Below, piece after piece: positions 33,513-42,797 of a DNA stretch of 64,000 nt; within the stretch, counting starts at the first letter, position 1; every line of letters begins with the position of its first letter. Both the position numbers and the translations under genes were made by a program. The stretch covers positions 1 through 64,000 of the forward strand of contig NZ_BMHP01000005.1 of the NCBI RefSeq assembly GCF_014641075.1, written 5' to 3'. The notes under the pieces were generated by a model, which was not told where the DNA came from, did no database searches, and was given only the letters and a program-made list of their open reading frames with translations. The stretch is from Paenibacillus nasutitermitis. GTDB lineage: Bacteria; Bacillota; Bacilli; Paenibacillales; Paenibacillaceae.

Positions 33513-36053
33513 ATTAAAGCCGTCCAGCCGCACCCCGTCCAGTAACCCTGGCGGCCCATTCCATGGGATCATTCGCGTTTCGGATGGAAGCAGCACGAGA
33601 CCATTTTGTTCAAAAATTCCAGCGTCTTCATGGTCCGGTACAGACAACCAGACTTCGCAGGCACAATGGTCCGCTTCATTGGTTACCCATACGGCAGACT
33701 GCTGCCCGTCTACCCGCGCACTCACCTGCACGGGCTTGAGATGACGCAGCGCCTCAAACGCCTGTCCGCCTCCGGCTGTGAACACATAATCATTGCCCGC
33801 CAGCCACTGATCCCCTTCTCCCTCAAGGCGCAGCCGAAGAAAAAACACATTGCACGGCAGCACGGGCACGATAAATTCAACAGCCCCCGCCAAAATAACC
33901 GGCCCTTCCGGGTTGATGTCCTCCCCGAATTCGGCGCAGAGTCCGCCATTAAAATCATAGACGAAAGCAGAAAGCCTGAGACTTCCCGCTGCAGGCAGAG
34001 ACTTGCCGTTATCATCGCAGTGGAGAAACAACTCGGCCCTGAAACTCTCACCAGGCTGGTAGGCGGCCCGGTCATACCTGGCCGATACATGAAGAGCCGA
34101 GAATGCCTGCTTCATCGCGTAATAAGCAGGCTTGGGAACACCGTCAAATTCCAGAACCGAGGTATTGGCATTATTGGGGAAGGGCTCGTTGCCCATCCAG
34201 ATCAGAAATCCGGAAGACGCCGGCTCCCTGCGGCGTGTGGACTCCACCGTATAGCGCAAGGACTCCTTCTGCAGGAAGCGGCTGCAGTGGACAAAAACCT
34301 CCAGCTGATCCTCCGCTTCCTCCCAGCGGCCGAAGCTTTCGCTGATCGGTTTCCATGGCACCCACCAGTTGCCCCGGTGTACCCAATAGGGATTATATTC
34401 CGTGGGCGGCCAAGCTGAGCAGGTCCCCTGGAGGGAACGCAGAAGAGAGGAGCGCGAAGCGCCGGCCGTCCCGGTCTCGGAACGGAACTGGGCATCGTCG
34501 CGGTTGAAGAACTCATAATGCCCCGGATTCCCCAGAAAAGTCCATGGTCCATGAACATCATGGTGAACCCCTTTGCCAAAGCCCTCAACACTCGCGCAAA
34601 AGGTCGGCCCCGATGCGCTTGCCGGGAGAAAACGCCTGCCCGGATCCAGCCGGCTGACCAGCCTCGCCAGCATGGCAATATTGGCATGACGCTCGTCAAC
34701 CGGGCGGAAGCCTTCCCACATCAGCTCATTGCCGCCGCACCAGAGCAGGAGACTGGGATGGGAGCGTTTCTCGCGGATCGCGATTTCAGCTGCCTCACCC
34801 AATAACCGCAGCAGCTGCGGATCATCCGGCGGGCAGTTGTCCAAGCCGCTTGACGACTGCAGCAGCTCCTGCCAGACCAGCAGACCGTGGCGGTCGCAGT
34901 ACTCATAGAACTGGGGCTTCTCAATAATTCCCCCGCCCCATACCCGGACCAGGTTGGCATTCATCTGCCGCATTCTGTCCAGCTGCAGATGATACTGTGC
35001 GGCGGTGACCGACCCGTAATACGGTGAGATCGGCACCCAATTCACGCCTCGCAGAAACAAGCGGCGGCCGTTAACCAGCGCCGTATAAGGCGCTGAGGCT
35101 TCATCTGCTCCCGGATTTCGGACCCACTCCACCGACCGGAAGCCAATCCGCTTCGCAGCGGAATCGCAGTTCCTGCCCACGCTGTCCAGAAGCTCTGCCG
35201 ATGCCCGGTACAGCGGCTGGTCTCCCATCCCGCTCGGCCACCAGAGGCGGACAGCCGCTAGCCCGGCTGACGCCTGCAGCCCCTTTTTTCCGGCTCCCAG
35301 ACGGATCTCCTCCTCAAGCTCCCACACGACAGCGCCGCCCGGATCTTCAATCCGCCAGCGGATCAGATAATCGCCCGGTGTGCCAACCTCAAGCTCAAGC
35401 CGGCAGTCGACATTGCCACCCTGCCCGCCAGTTAACCCCGCTGAAGGGAAAAAATCCCGGACAACCACGCCGCGGAAGGTTCGCAGGTACACATCCCGCC
35501 AGATACCTATGTTGATCATTCGCGGACACCAGTCCCAGGCATAGTTGAAGCGGGACTTCAGCTTGCGGATTTGTGATGAATAGCCGACCTGACCGTCCAC
35601 CTCCGGCGGCATCCGGAAGATGACTTTCAGTTGGTTGGCTTCTCCATTCCCGAGCAGCATATCCGTCACATCGATGACGACCGGCACAAACATGCCTTCA
35701 AATTCAGCCGCGGCAATCCCGTTAATGTGAATCCACCCTGCAAAATCAAGCCCTTCCAATACAAGCTCGCAGCGATCCTGCAGGCAATCCGCGGGGGTAT
35801 GGAACGTTTTCTCATAGACCCATTCCCGCTGGGTCACCCACTCGCCATGCATACTGTTTAATCCGATATGGGGATCGGGCAGCAGGCCTGCCGCCAGTAA
35901 ATCCGTCTGCACGGAGCCCGGTACGGAAGCTTGGACCGCCTGTACCGCGGGCGGAATACGCATGCCCAGCTCCATGGAAAGCTCCGGCCGCCACTGATTC
36001 GGGTACCATCCGGTTACGGTCCAATCCGTGCCGTTTAAGGAGTATCGATTCAT
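33480..36053 (-). CDS. Glycoside hydrolase family 2 protein, beta-mannosidase-like
   Basis: 857 aa. An N-terminal GH2 jelly-roll (SVQTDLLAAGLLPDPHIGLN, REWVYEKTF, GLDFAGWIHINGIAA), an immunoglobulin-like domain and a TIM barrel are in the right order. The acid/base is Glu443 in LWCGGNEL, and the nucleophile is Glu526 in FRSETG. MNANLVRVWGGGI and the NYAWDWCPRMINIGIWRDV stretch point to the beta-mannosidase/exo-glucosaminidase branch. There is no signal peptide, so it should act on imported oligosaccharides in the cytoplasm. It lies just downstream of the SLH protein gene. Its 3' end lies inside a short repeat, so the C-terminal residues may vary between strains. Confidence 0.88.
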   Translation of the reverse strand: MNRYSLNGTDWTVTGWYPNQWRPELSMELGMRIPPAVQAVQASVPGSVQTDLLAAGLLPDPHIGLNSMHGEWVTQREWVYEKTFHTPADCLQDRCELVLEGLDFAGWIHINGIAAAEFEGMFVPVVIDVTDMLLGNGEANQLKVIFRMPPEVDGQVGYSSQIRKLKSRFNYAWDWCPRMINIGIWRDVYLRTFRGVVVRDFFPSAGLTGGQGGNVDCRLELEVGTPGDYLIRWRIEDPGGAVVWELEEEIRLGAGKKGLQASAGLAAVRLWWPSGMGDQPLYRASAELLDSVGRNCDSAAKRIGFRSVEWVRNPGADEASAPYTALVNGRRLFLRGVNWVPISPYYGSVTAAQYHLQLDRMRQMNANLVRVWGGGIIEKPQFYEYCDRHGLLVWQELLQSSSGLDNCPPDDPQLLRLLGEAAEIAIREKRSHPSLLLWCGGNELMWEGFRPVDERHANIAMLARLVSRLDPGRRFLPASASGPTFCASVEGFGKGVHHDVHGPWTFLGNPGHYEFFNRDDAQFRSETGTAGASRSSLLRSLQGTCSAWPPTEYNPYWVHRGNWWVPWKPISESFGRWEEAEDQLEVFVHCSRFLQKESLRYTVESTRRREPASSGFLIWMGNEPFPNNANTSVLEFDGVPKPAYYAMKQAFSALHVSARYDRAAYQPGESFRAELFLHCDDNGKSLPAAGSLRLSAFVYDFNGGLCAEFGEDINPEGPVILAGAVEFIVPVLPCNVFFLRLRLEGEGDQWLAGNDYVFTAGGGQAFEALRHLKPVQVSARVDGQQSAVWVTNEADHCACEVWLSVPDHEDAGIFEQNGLVLLPSETRMIPWNGPPGLLDGVRLDGFNVRQTPYGQTS

Positions 36054-36207
36054 ATAAAAAAAACCGCCTTTCTATCTATCTTCCTCTTTGAAGTCATGCA
36101 AGTTTCTTCCCTCAAACATATAAGCAATGTATAAGCGGTGTTTATACGTTCTCCTATTTCAAAAGAGCAGGCAGCTCTTGCAGGGCGGCCCGCTCTCTGA
36201 GTGCAAA

Positions 36208-39200
36208 TTATGAAATATTCCGCTCTGCCCGCAGCACTGCATCCAGGGCAATTGCCCCTCTTCCGCGGCTGACGGCGGCTTGTTTCGGTAAGCCGGATAT
36301 TGCTTGACCTTCCAGCGTAATGCCCAGTGATTGCCCGATCCGCTCCAGCAGGATTTGCAATTCCTTCCCGGTCAATGTGCGCCCGGGCTCGAATGTCCCC
36401 GCCGCAGTCCCTTGAAAAATGCCGGCAGCAGTCACAGCCGCCACATCTGAAGCATACCAGCTGTCCGCTTTCACATCCGCGTAGACTTTGCCGTCCGCCT
36501 GCCTGGCAGGCAGCTCAAGTGTCCGGACAATCATAGCGGCGAACTCGGCGCGGGTCAGCCCCTTTAATGGCCGAAAGAGGTCTGCGTCCACACCCTTGAC
36601 GATGTGCTTCGCCGTCAGGGAGCGGATAGCCCTGTAGGCGGTATGGCTGTTCCCCACATCCTTGTAAGCTTTCTCGTAGGTCAGCACGGCATAGGTGCTG
36701 AAGTGGCTCAGATTGACTTGAATTTGACCGTTTGAAACTCTGCCCCCTATATAGACAGGCGACTGTCCGGCATCATCGGCTTCCAGATAATAAACGCCCG
36801 CAAGATCTTCCTCTGCGCCCTGCTTCATAGCAAAGTCAGCTTTGATCGGTTCGGAGAAGGTTGTAATCAGCTGCGGTTTCCCGCCGCCCACTGACAGGCT
36901 CAGCTCAAAGGTATACATGCTGCCCCCGATACGCAGCAAGCCGCCGCTCGGGTCCTTCAGCTTCTCTATGGCCTGCGCCGTTTCCCCTTCGGTCGCCTCA
37001 ATCAACTTTAACGTCAGAACCGCTCCGGCAAGCTCCGCTTTGTCCAGCTTCTCGTAAGCCGTTTTCAGAACGGATGCAGGAATATGAAGCGCGGCATGCG
37101 GCGCTTGCACATGGAGCATACGGAAGCCCGGATTGCTGAGGTCCCCGTTAATAACAATCGTGTTCTGTGGACCGCTTAAGGTGATAAAAGCATTGCCTTC
37201 CGTATCCGCCTGCAGTTTATCAGCCTGTACGAGCAGCTGTTCCGTTGGTGCTTGCGACCCGGTTGTGCCCACTCCTTCCGGATTGGCGGGGTTGCCTGGA
37301 TTCCCCGGATTCTCTGGGTTACCTGGGTTCTCCGGGTTTTCTGGATTCTCCGGGTTTTCCGTTCCCGGCTCCTCCGGATCGGCCCGCTCAATGCGTATCA
37401 TGGCCGTCCCGCTACCGCTCGCGGTTGAAGCCTCCATCCGGTAGCGGCCCGTAGCCCAGTCCGGCGGAATTGCAATTGTTGTCCGGAACAAGCCGTTGGC
37501 ATCTGTCGACGCCTCGCCTGACACACCTCCAATACGGATGGTTACAGGAGTCTCCTTCACAGGAGTGCCATCGGTGTTCACAACAGTACCGCTTGCACTT
37601 ACCTCACGGCTCCCGTTTCCGTTCACAGCCTCCGGCTGGTCGAGATGTATCCGGTGTCTTGCAGCAGCTTCCTGCTCCGTACCGGCAAACAAGCTTCGGC
37701 TCCAGCTGTCGCGAATAATCCTGACCGCATCATCGTTCAGCGGTTCATAGACGGCATAGGATTCCACAGGATACAGATAGATCGCATCCACATCGGCAGC
37801 CCTACTGTCGCTCATATTGGCTAACGTGAGAGACTGGATTCCCTGATCCAGGCCCGCGGTACCGAGATAGGAAATGGTGACTTCATCCTCCTTGCCAGCG
37901 AGAGAATGCTCATATACAGCCGATTCGCCAAGCGCGACGGATAACGCGGCTGCCGAGTTTTCTTCCCGGGCGATGGCGCTGACATAGATGTCATACTGTC
38001 CCGCCTTTGCTGTTGTCAGATCAAAGGTGCGGCTTTGTCCCGCCGGCATGGACGCATAACTGCTGCCGGAGAGCGCGGAGCTTCCATAACGAATTTCCGG
38101 AACGCTCATCTTGAAGATTTTCACGTTCGTAATGGTCACAAAACCCTCATAAACGTTGGGATTCGTGGACATATTCCCGAAACGCACCTGGAGCTTGACC
38201 GTACCCTCGGGTATGACCGCAACCGGGGTGGTCTTCACCGAGGTTTGGCCGGAATACCAGAAGCGGTTCATATACTTCATCGTGTTGTCATCGGCCAGCA
38301 CAGTGGCTCCGCCATCCGCATCAATAGCCAGGACCTGTGCCGTAAGATCGGTATCAAACTCCAGCCGCGCGGCAAAATCAAGCTTGACGGAGTCACCGAT
38401 TTGGAACTCTCCATCGCCGCCGACGGGGATTTCGGAGAACAAATAGCCTCCATCAAAAATCCGCATATTGTTATAACCGGTTCCCTTAACAAAAATCGCA
38501 TTTTTCCCCTGCCAGCTGTCGTAAACTTCCTGCTCTTCCTGCACAAGCAGTGAATCCTCATAGATGGCCCTCTCATCCGTGCCGGATGCATCGCTCTGCT
38601 TGCGGATCGCTTTGGCGCCATCGTTCAGATCGCCTCCCGGCAGGGAAAGCTCCACATCCGCCGGAGCATTTTGCCGGAACAAGTCCTCCGCTTCGATAAT
38701 CATGGCCTTGTGCTCATCTGTCTTCTGACTGACCATTAACCGCGCTGCACCCGGCACCTCTTTCAGCTTCAGAATAGCCCGCAGCGCTTCGTCGACGGAT
38801 TCCGCCCCGCTATTGGTGCTGACCCCGTTCTCCGTAATACCGTCGAACGCCAGTCCGTATTCCTGGTTAAACATCGGCACGCCCGTCTCGTTATTTCCCA
38901 GCCACCAGGTCGCGGCGATACCGGCCATAACCGCGTATTTCTCTTTTCCGGTTATCTCATATAAGGTCAGATAATTTTCTACATAGCTCGCCGTTCCGTA
39001 ATTGATTTGCGGATATTTCAAACGATTGGGCGCCAACTGGTAAGCACGGCCGGAAATCAGCATATCGCTGAGAAAGCTGTCCGCTTCCTGCTCGGCTGTC
39101 TCTATCCAGTCGGGCCGCCCGCTCAGCTTCCCGGCGATGGCCATTGCTTTGGCCTGAATACTTCCCCATTCATACCAAGAGCCGTTGCTGTGCATATAAG

Positions 39201-41085
39201 CGGAAAGGGGATAACTCGTAAAACCGCCTTCCTGGGATTCTTGCAAACCTTCACCCAGCATCCGGATTAATTTGCGCGCCATCGTTCTTGCCGCCCCCTC
39301 CGGCAGTGCCTCTTCATGCTTGGCTAGCGCGATAACAGCCGAAGATGAAAGCCAGTTGTCGTCGAGCAGCAGCCAGCCGGGCACCTGCTTGCCGTTCAGG
39401 GTGGTCGTCGTTCCGTAGCGCGGCTCAATCTTCCCGTTCAACCGCGTCAGCGAAAGCTCCAGACGCTCCTGCAGGCGCCCGGCAAACACTTCATCCTCCG
39501 GCTTCAGAAGCGGCAGCGAGGTTGCCATCGCTTCATAAGCGCGAACCGCCCACGAGCTGAACTCCGTAAAGGAGGAATGGCTGTCTTTTTTGAAAAAATG
39601 CCCCTGCGCATCTTCCGCCACGAAATTATCGAAATCACCCTCTGGCGATTGCATCCACATGGCAAATTCCAGGCCGCGCTTAATCATGTCATAGCTGTAC
39701 GCATCGCCATAGATTTTGTAATGCTCGGCATAAACCAGCACGGCACGCGCCACATCATCCAGCGCTGACACGCCCTCCTGGGGATCGCCTACCCAGACAT
39801 ACCCTTTGCCCAGATCGTTACGGTCGACCGGCTCGGCATACAAATGCGTAATCATCATCGGAATTCCGTCGATAACAACTTTTTCGCTGAGAAAATTAAG
39901 ATGGCTCAGATTGGTATAGATTTCAGCCGGATCCTGAATCGCAAATTTCCTGAAAAAAGAGACGTCCTTGCCGGTAAGCTCCCCATCCTTATCGAAATCC
40001 AGATCGGCGTTATCGTTCTTCGCCTGCACCTGCTGTTCCAGATACACGGTATCAAGCCCGTCGATCCGGCCGTCCTGATTCAGATCGTAAGAACGGTTCT
40101 GCCTCGTGCCGCTTAAGCTGACCGAGGTCACGCGAACAGCCGCATTCGTATCATTATGCAGCTCAAGCCACAGCTCCTGGACCCCTGCTGGAACCTTCGG
40201 CTCGCTCGCTACGCTGCGGCCCTGGACAGCGGTCCATTTTCCTCTCTGGATATTCGTCAAATCGTTGATTTCAACAAGTGCGTTCGCACCATCGTTGACG
40301 CGGGCAAGAACCGTGGATGCCGTAGTCACATCCGGATCGAGCTGGATCTTCGCACCCAGGGATAATTGATCGCCGCCATGCGGCTGGTTCTCCCCATCTC
40401 CGAGCGGCACACTCCGCCAGACTGCAGAGCCCGGCTGCATCAGCAGTGCGGATTCAAGACGGGCCTGGCTTGCGCCCCAATTATTGCTTTCATCCAGCGG
40501 CGATGTGAAATCTGCGTTGCCAAGCGGGTATTCCACACGGGTTGTTCCATCGCTCTGCAGGCCCCACAGCTTCACGTTGTGAACCTCGATCGTTCCTTCC
40601 GTGTCGTTATGCAGCTCCACATAGATGGTTTGAATACCTGCTCCAATCTTCCCCTGATTCAGAAGGGGCTCTGTTGTGAGTACCGTCGATTTGCCGCGGA
40701 CCACATTCGTCAGATCGTTCACTTCGGCCAAAGCATTGCTGCCGTCGTTAATGCGGATCATAACATTGGTATTGTTCACCACATCCGAATTCACCGTCAC
40801 TGTCGCCGAGGCATAGACAACATCAGCAACGGAAGGACCGGCATTATCATTGGTTACCGGGATACTCTGCCAAACAGCGCCTCCCGGATCGAGCACCACA
40901 TAATCCTGGCGCTCTACCGTACCCCCGCTGTCCCAAGTGCCCGCAAGCGGCTGTTTGAAGTCACCGTTGTTCAGGCTGTAATTAACAGTCACCGTGCTCT
41001 CAGCCGAAACCGGCTTTGCCAAAACAGGCAAAGCCCCTGCCAACAATACAAAAATAATCAAACAAGAAATCCATTTACGTAACAT
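36208..41085 (-). CDS. Secreted S-layer-anchored modular protein with dockerin-like and alpha/alpha-toroid domains
   Basis: 1625 aa. A signal peptide (residues 1-29, cleavage after VSA) is followed by two homologous beta modules (about 35-176 and 186-326). Then comes a dockerin-like pair of EF-hand loops, DLNQDGRIDGLD and DFDKDGELTGKD (333-383). From about 385 to 800 is a helical toroid core with LDDVARAVLVYAEHY, LLLDDNWLSSSAV, GSWYEWGSIQAKAMAI and LAFDGITENGV. Further beta modules, a carboxypeptidase-regulatory-like segment and an NPE/NPG repeat linker precede two visible C-terminal SLH motifs (YKDVGNSHTAYRAIRSL and YADVKADSWYASDV). The core is homologous to the secreted protein at 42798. 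AGGAGGGACC precedes the ATG. It is probably a cell-surface polysaccharide-degrading enzyme; the exact linkage is unknown. Promoter and operator lie at 41496-41564. Confidence 0.85.
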   Translation of the reverse strand: MLRKWISCLIIFVLLAGALPVLAKPVSAESTVTVNYSLNNGDFKQPLAGTWDSGGTVERQDYVVLDPGGAVWQSIPVTNDNAGPSVADVVYASATVTVNSDVVNNTNVMIRINDGSNALAEVNDLTNVVRGKSTVLTTEPLLNQGKIGAGIQTIYVELHNDTEGTIEVHNVKLWGLQSDGTTRVEYPLGNADFTSPLDESNNWGASQARLESALLMQPGSAVWRSVPLGDGENQPHGGDQLSLGAKIQLDPDVTTASTVLARVNDGANALVEINDLTNIQRGKWTAVQGRSVASEPKVPAGVQELWLELHNDTNAAVRVTSVSLSGTRQNRSYDLNQDGRIDGLDTVYLEQQVQAKNDNADLDFDKDGELTGKDVSFFRKFAIQDPAEIYTNLSHLNFLSEKVVIDGIPMMITHLYAEPVDRNDLGKGYVWVGDPQEGVSALDDVARAVLVYAEHYKIYGDAYSYDMIKRGLEFAMWMQSPEGDFDNFVAEDAQGHFFKKDSHSSFTEFSSWAVRAYEAMATSLPLLKPEDEVFAGRLQERLELSLTRLNGKIEPRYGTTTTLNGKQVPGWLLLDDNWLSSSAVIALAKHEEALPEGAARTMARKLIRMLGEGLQESQEGGFTSYPLSAYMHSNGSWYEWGSIQAKAMAIAGKLSGRPDWIETAEQEADSFLSDMLISGRAYQLAPNRLKYPQINYGTASYVENYLTLYEITGKEKYAVMAGIAATWWLGNNETGVPMFNQEYGLAFDGITENGVSTNSGAESVDEALRAILKLKEVPGAARLMVSQKTDEHKAMIIEAEDLFRQNAPADVELSLPGGDLNDGAKAIRKQSDASGTDERAIYEDSLLVQEEQEVYDSWQGKNAIFVKGTGYNNMRIFDGGYLFSEIPVGGDGEFQIGDSVKLDFAARLEFDTDLTAQVLAIDADGGATVLADDNTMKYMNRFWYSGQTSVKTTPVAVIPEGTVKLQVRFGNMSTNPNVYEGFVTITNVKIFKMSVPEIRYGSSALSGSSYASMPAGQSRTFDLTTAKAGQYDIYVSAIAREENSAAALSVALGESAVYEHSLAGKEDEVTISYLGTAGLDQGIQSLTLANMSDSRAADVDAIYLYPVESYAVYEPLNDDAVRIIRDSWSRSLFAGTEQEAAARHRIHLDQPEAVNGNGSREVSASGTVVNTDGTPVKETPVTIRIGGVSGEASTDANGLFRTTIAIPPDWATGRYRMEASTASGSGTAMIRIERADPEEPGTENPENPENPENPGNPENPGNPGNPANPEGVGTTGSQAPTEQLLVQADKLQADTEGNAFITLSGPQNTIVINGDLSNPGFRMLHVQAPHAALHIPASVLKTAYEKLDKAELAGAVLTLKLIEATEGETAQAIEKLKDPSGGLLRIGGSMYTFELSLSVGGGKPQLITTFSEPIKADFAMKQGAEEDLAGVYYLEADDAGQSPVYIGGRVSNGQIQVNLSHFSTYAVLTYEKAYKDVGNSHTAYRAIRSLTAKHIVKGVDADLFRPLKGLTRAEFAAMIVRTLELPARQADGKVYADVKADSWYASDVAAVTAAGIFQGTAAGTFEPGRTLTGKELQILLERIGQSLGITLEGQAISGLPKQAAVSRGRGAIALDAVLRAERNIS

Positions 41086-41098
41086 TAACGGTCCCTCC

Positions 41099-41204
41099 TA
41101 AGAGTTTTTGCGTGGCTCTGCCCTGAGACTTCGGGTTAACGAAGTCCTGGAGCAAAAACTCACTTCGTAAGCGATACTTAAGAGTTTTTGCGTGGCTCTG
41201 CCCT
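41099..41204. repeat. 26-bp direct repeat and hairpin in the leader of the SLH gene
   Basis: An identical 26-bp sequence occurs at 41099-41124 and 41179-41204 (80-bp period). In addition gcaaaaactc (41152-41161) pairs with gagtttttgc (41182-41191), so the right copy can fold into a hairpin with the spacer. All of this lies in the presumed 5' untranslated leader of the SLH gene. Confidence 0.75.
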
Positions 41205-41495
41205 CTTCCCGCTTTATTGCGAGCGCTTTCAACAAATACCTGATTTTCTCTCCCACGCCTCAGCTCCGCCCCCATTCTTCTCAAAGGCAGTAAGCCTTCT
41301 CTATGCGCGGCCTGTGCGTCTGACCTAAGCTCCGAAATTTCGACGATCACCTTCCTGCCGCCAGATAACGGCCCCAAAAACCACAACCAAAATATGGCTT
41401 CCATAGCGTAAAAGATCGAATCAGAAATTTCTTTCACGATTAAGCGCCCATCCTGCCGGAAAAAGTCCGATTATGTAACAATAAGTAAAAATAAA
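41205..41495. other. Long untranslated leader upstream of the SLH gene
   Basis: From the promoter at 41535-41564 to the start codon at 41085 are about 440 bases. A 120-codon frame (41075-41437) covers part of it but lacks a convincing ribosome site and includes the direct repeats, so I do not call it. A cre-like box lies inside (41218-41231). Confidence 0.5.
41218..41231. promoter_or_regulatory. cre-like site in the SLH-gene leader
   Basis: The minus-strand sequence TGAAAGCGCTCGCA matches the CcpA consensus at all fixed positions but one. It would sit about 300 bases inside the transcript, where a roadblock mechanism is possible. Confidence 0.5.
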
Positions 41496-41539
41496 ATAAT
41501 CTTACTGTAAGTGTTTCACGACTCTTACAGTAAGATTAT
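41496..41539. promoter_or_regulatory. Large perfect palindrome overlapping the SLH-gene promoter (LacI-type operator and/or terminator)
   Basis: A 16-bp perfect inverted repeat (41496-41511 with 41524-41539) has a 12-base centre. Its right arm overlaps the -10 box at 41535-41540. The internal GTAAGTGTTTCA matches 11 of 12 bases of a site at the lacI promoter. Because it lies just past the lacI stop and is followed by a T-rich stretch on the minus strand, it could also terminate lacI. Confidence 0.55.
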
Positions 41540-41564
41540 AGGTCCTGCATAAAAGCTTTGTCAA
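41535..41564 (-). promoter_or_regulatory. Consensus SigA promoter for the SLH gene
   Basis: On the minus strand TTGACA (41559-41564) and TATAAT (41535-41540) are both perfect and 18 bp apart. It starts leftward transcription just after the lacI stop codon. Confidence 0.75.
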
Positions 41565-41584
41565 CGGCTAATAATCAAGCACAG

Positions 41585-42583
41585 TTATTCCGGCACCCTT
41601 CTCGTGGAGGCTCTCACCACCAACTGCACGTCATAAACCTCCTCGACAGCCTGCTCCGGAGGATTCAAGCCATGCATGATGTCAATCAGCGCCTGCGCGG
41701 CCTTCATACTCATCTGCTTGACCGGCTGCCTTACCGTTGTCAACGGCGGATAGAGATCTGCGCTTCCCGGGACATCGTCCGCCCCCACCACAGAGATATC
41801 CTCCGGAATGCGGATGCCTCTGGAACGGAAATGGCGGTACAACGTCGGAACAAAATGATCATTGGCTACAAAAAGCGCAGTCGTCTGCGGGTACCTCAGC
41901 AAGTAGTGGTCTATTTGCGCACACATATCCATTTCATCGAGATTGGACACATTAATCAAATGGTCCTCCGTGAAATCGCCCAGGCCGAAGGTCACTCCAG
42001 CTTCTCTGGTGCCTGCCAGTCGGTCATGATGATCGGCCGACTTAAACTCGTCAACAATGGCGATATGCTTATGATTCATATGGGCAAGATGCTGGATGGC
42101 TATAAATCCGCTCTTGTGATGGTCGGCCCGAATGTAATTGACCTTATATGCGTCGAGCTGGTTAAACAACAGAATGCTCGGGACCGCCCTGGCTACATCA
42201 TTATAATGCTCCTCGTTATACGGCACGGACGTAAAGATGGCGCCACCGATCCCTTTCTCGGCGAAAAAACCGGCCAGCTCATTGCGTTTCTTGGGCAGCT
42301 CGTCCAACGGGCACAGCTTAATATTCAGCTTCTCGGCAAAAGCAACCTCGCCGATCCCCGCCATGATGCTGTTTTCCAGCTGCAGAGCCTGTGCAGTCGT
42401 GAAGAAAGCCAGATCCCTTGATTTATTCAAATTAGCCCCCAGTTTGGGCATAAAATTTGCGCTTTGTATGATTTCCAGCACCTTGTCGCGTGTTTTGGCG
42501 CTAACCGCGGCCGGATTATTCATGACTCTGGATACGGTAGCGATGGAAACGCCTGCTTTTTCGGCAATATCGTAGATGTTCAT
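41585..42583 (-). CDS. LacI-family transcriptional regulator
   Basis: 332 aa. The N-terminal helix-turn-helix is MNIYDIAEKAGVSIATVSRV with the hinge helix region MNNPAAVSAKTRDKVLEII. The rest is the periplasmic-binding-protein-like sugar sensor (IFTSVPYNEEHYNDV, FVANDHFVPTLYRHF, ISVVGADDVPGSADL). The ATG at 42583 is preceded by GAGGGAGATTGAA. It lies between two secreted enzyme genes whose promoters carry the same operator-like motif, and one operator arm overlaps its own -35 box, so autoregulation is likely. The inducer is probably a sugar released by those enzymes. Confidence 0.92.
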   Translation of the reverse strand: MNIYDIAEKAGVSIATVSRVMNNPAAVSAKTRDKVLEIIQSANFMPKLGANLNKSRDLAFFTTAQALQLENSIMAGIGEVAFAEKLNIKLCPLDELPKKRNELAGFFAEKGIGGAIFTSVPYNEEHYNDVARAVPSILLFNQLDAYKVNYIRADHHKSGFIAIQHLAHMNHKHIAIVDEFKSADHHDRLAGTREAGVTFGLGDFTEDHLINVSNLDEMDMCAQIDHYLLRYPQTTALFVANDHFVPTLYRHFRSRGIRIPEDISVVGADDVPGSADLYPPLTTVRQPVKQMSMKAAQALIDIMHGLNPPEQAVEEVYDVQLVVRASTRRVPE

Positions 42584-42609
42584 TTCAATCTCCCTCATCG
42601 TTTTATTTC

Positions 42610-42639
42610 AGTATAACATCTTATATGTAAGTCTTTCAA
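42610..42639 (-). promoter_or_regulatory. Promoter of the lacI-family gene
   Basis: On the minus strand TTGAAA (42634-42639) and TATACT (42610-42615) are 18 bp apart. The operator-like arm at 42627-42645 overlaps the -35 box. Confidence 0.6.
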
Positions 42640-42711
42640 TTAAACCTTATGATTGACCGCTTAAAAGAGGATGTAATAAAATATCGATGAAAGTTTAATT
42701 GTAAGAGTTAC
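42627..42711. promoter_or_regulatory. Pair of inverted operator-like arms around the promoter of the 42798 gene
   Basis: Left arm 42627-42645 begins GTAAGTCTTTCA. The right arm at 42693-42711, read on the minus strand, matches it at 17 of 19 positions. The promoter of the secreted protein gene lies exactly between them. The arrangement suggests binding of the LacI regulator with looping or cooperative contact; binding is inferred. Confidence 0.55.
42653..42682 (+). promoter_or_regulatory. Promoter of the secreted toroid-protein gene
   Basis: TTGACC (42653-42658) and TAAAAT (42677-42682) are 18 bp apart, flanked by the two operator-like arms. Confidence 0.6.
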
Positions 42712-42797
42712 ATCCCAATATGGAGGGAGCTTCAATACCGACCAGGAATGCAGGCGAACAAACGGATGAATCTGCTACGAAAAGAGGGAGAAAACGT

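Noticed and set aside
41075..41437. 120-codon minus-strand frame ahead of the SLH gene
   Set aside because: It overlaps the SLH start and ribosome site, contains the 26-bp direct repeats and has no family signature; more likely untranslated leader.
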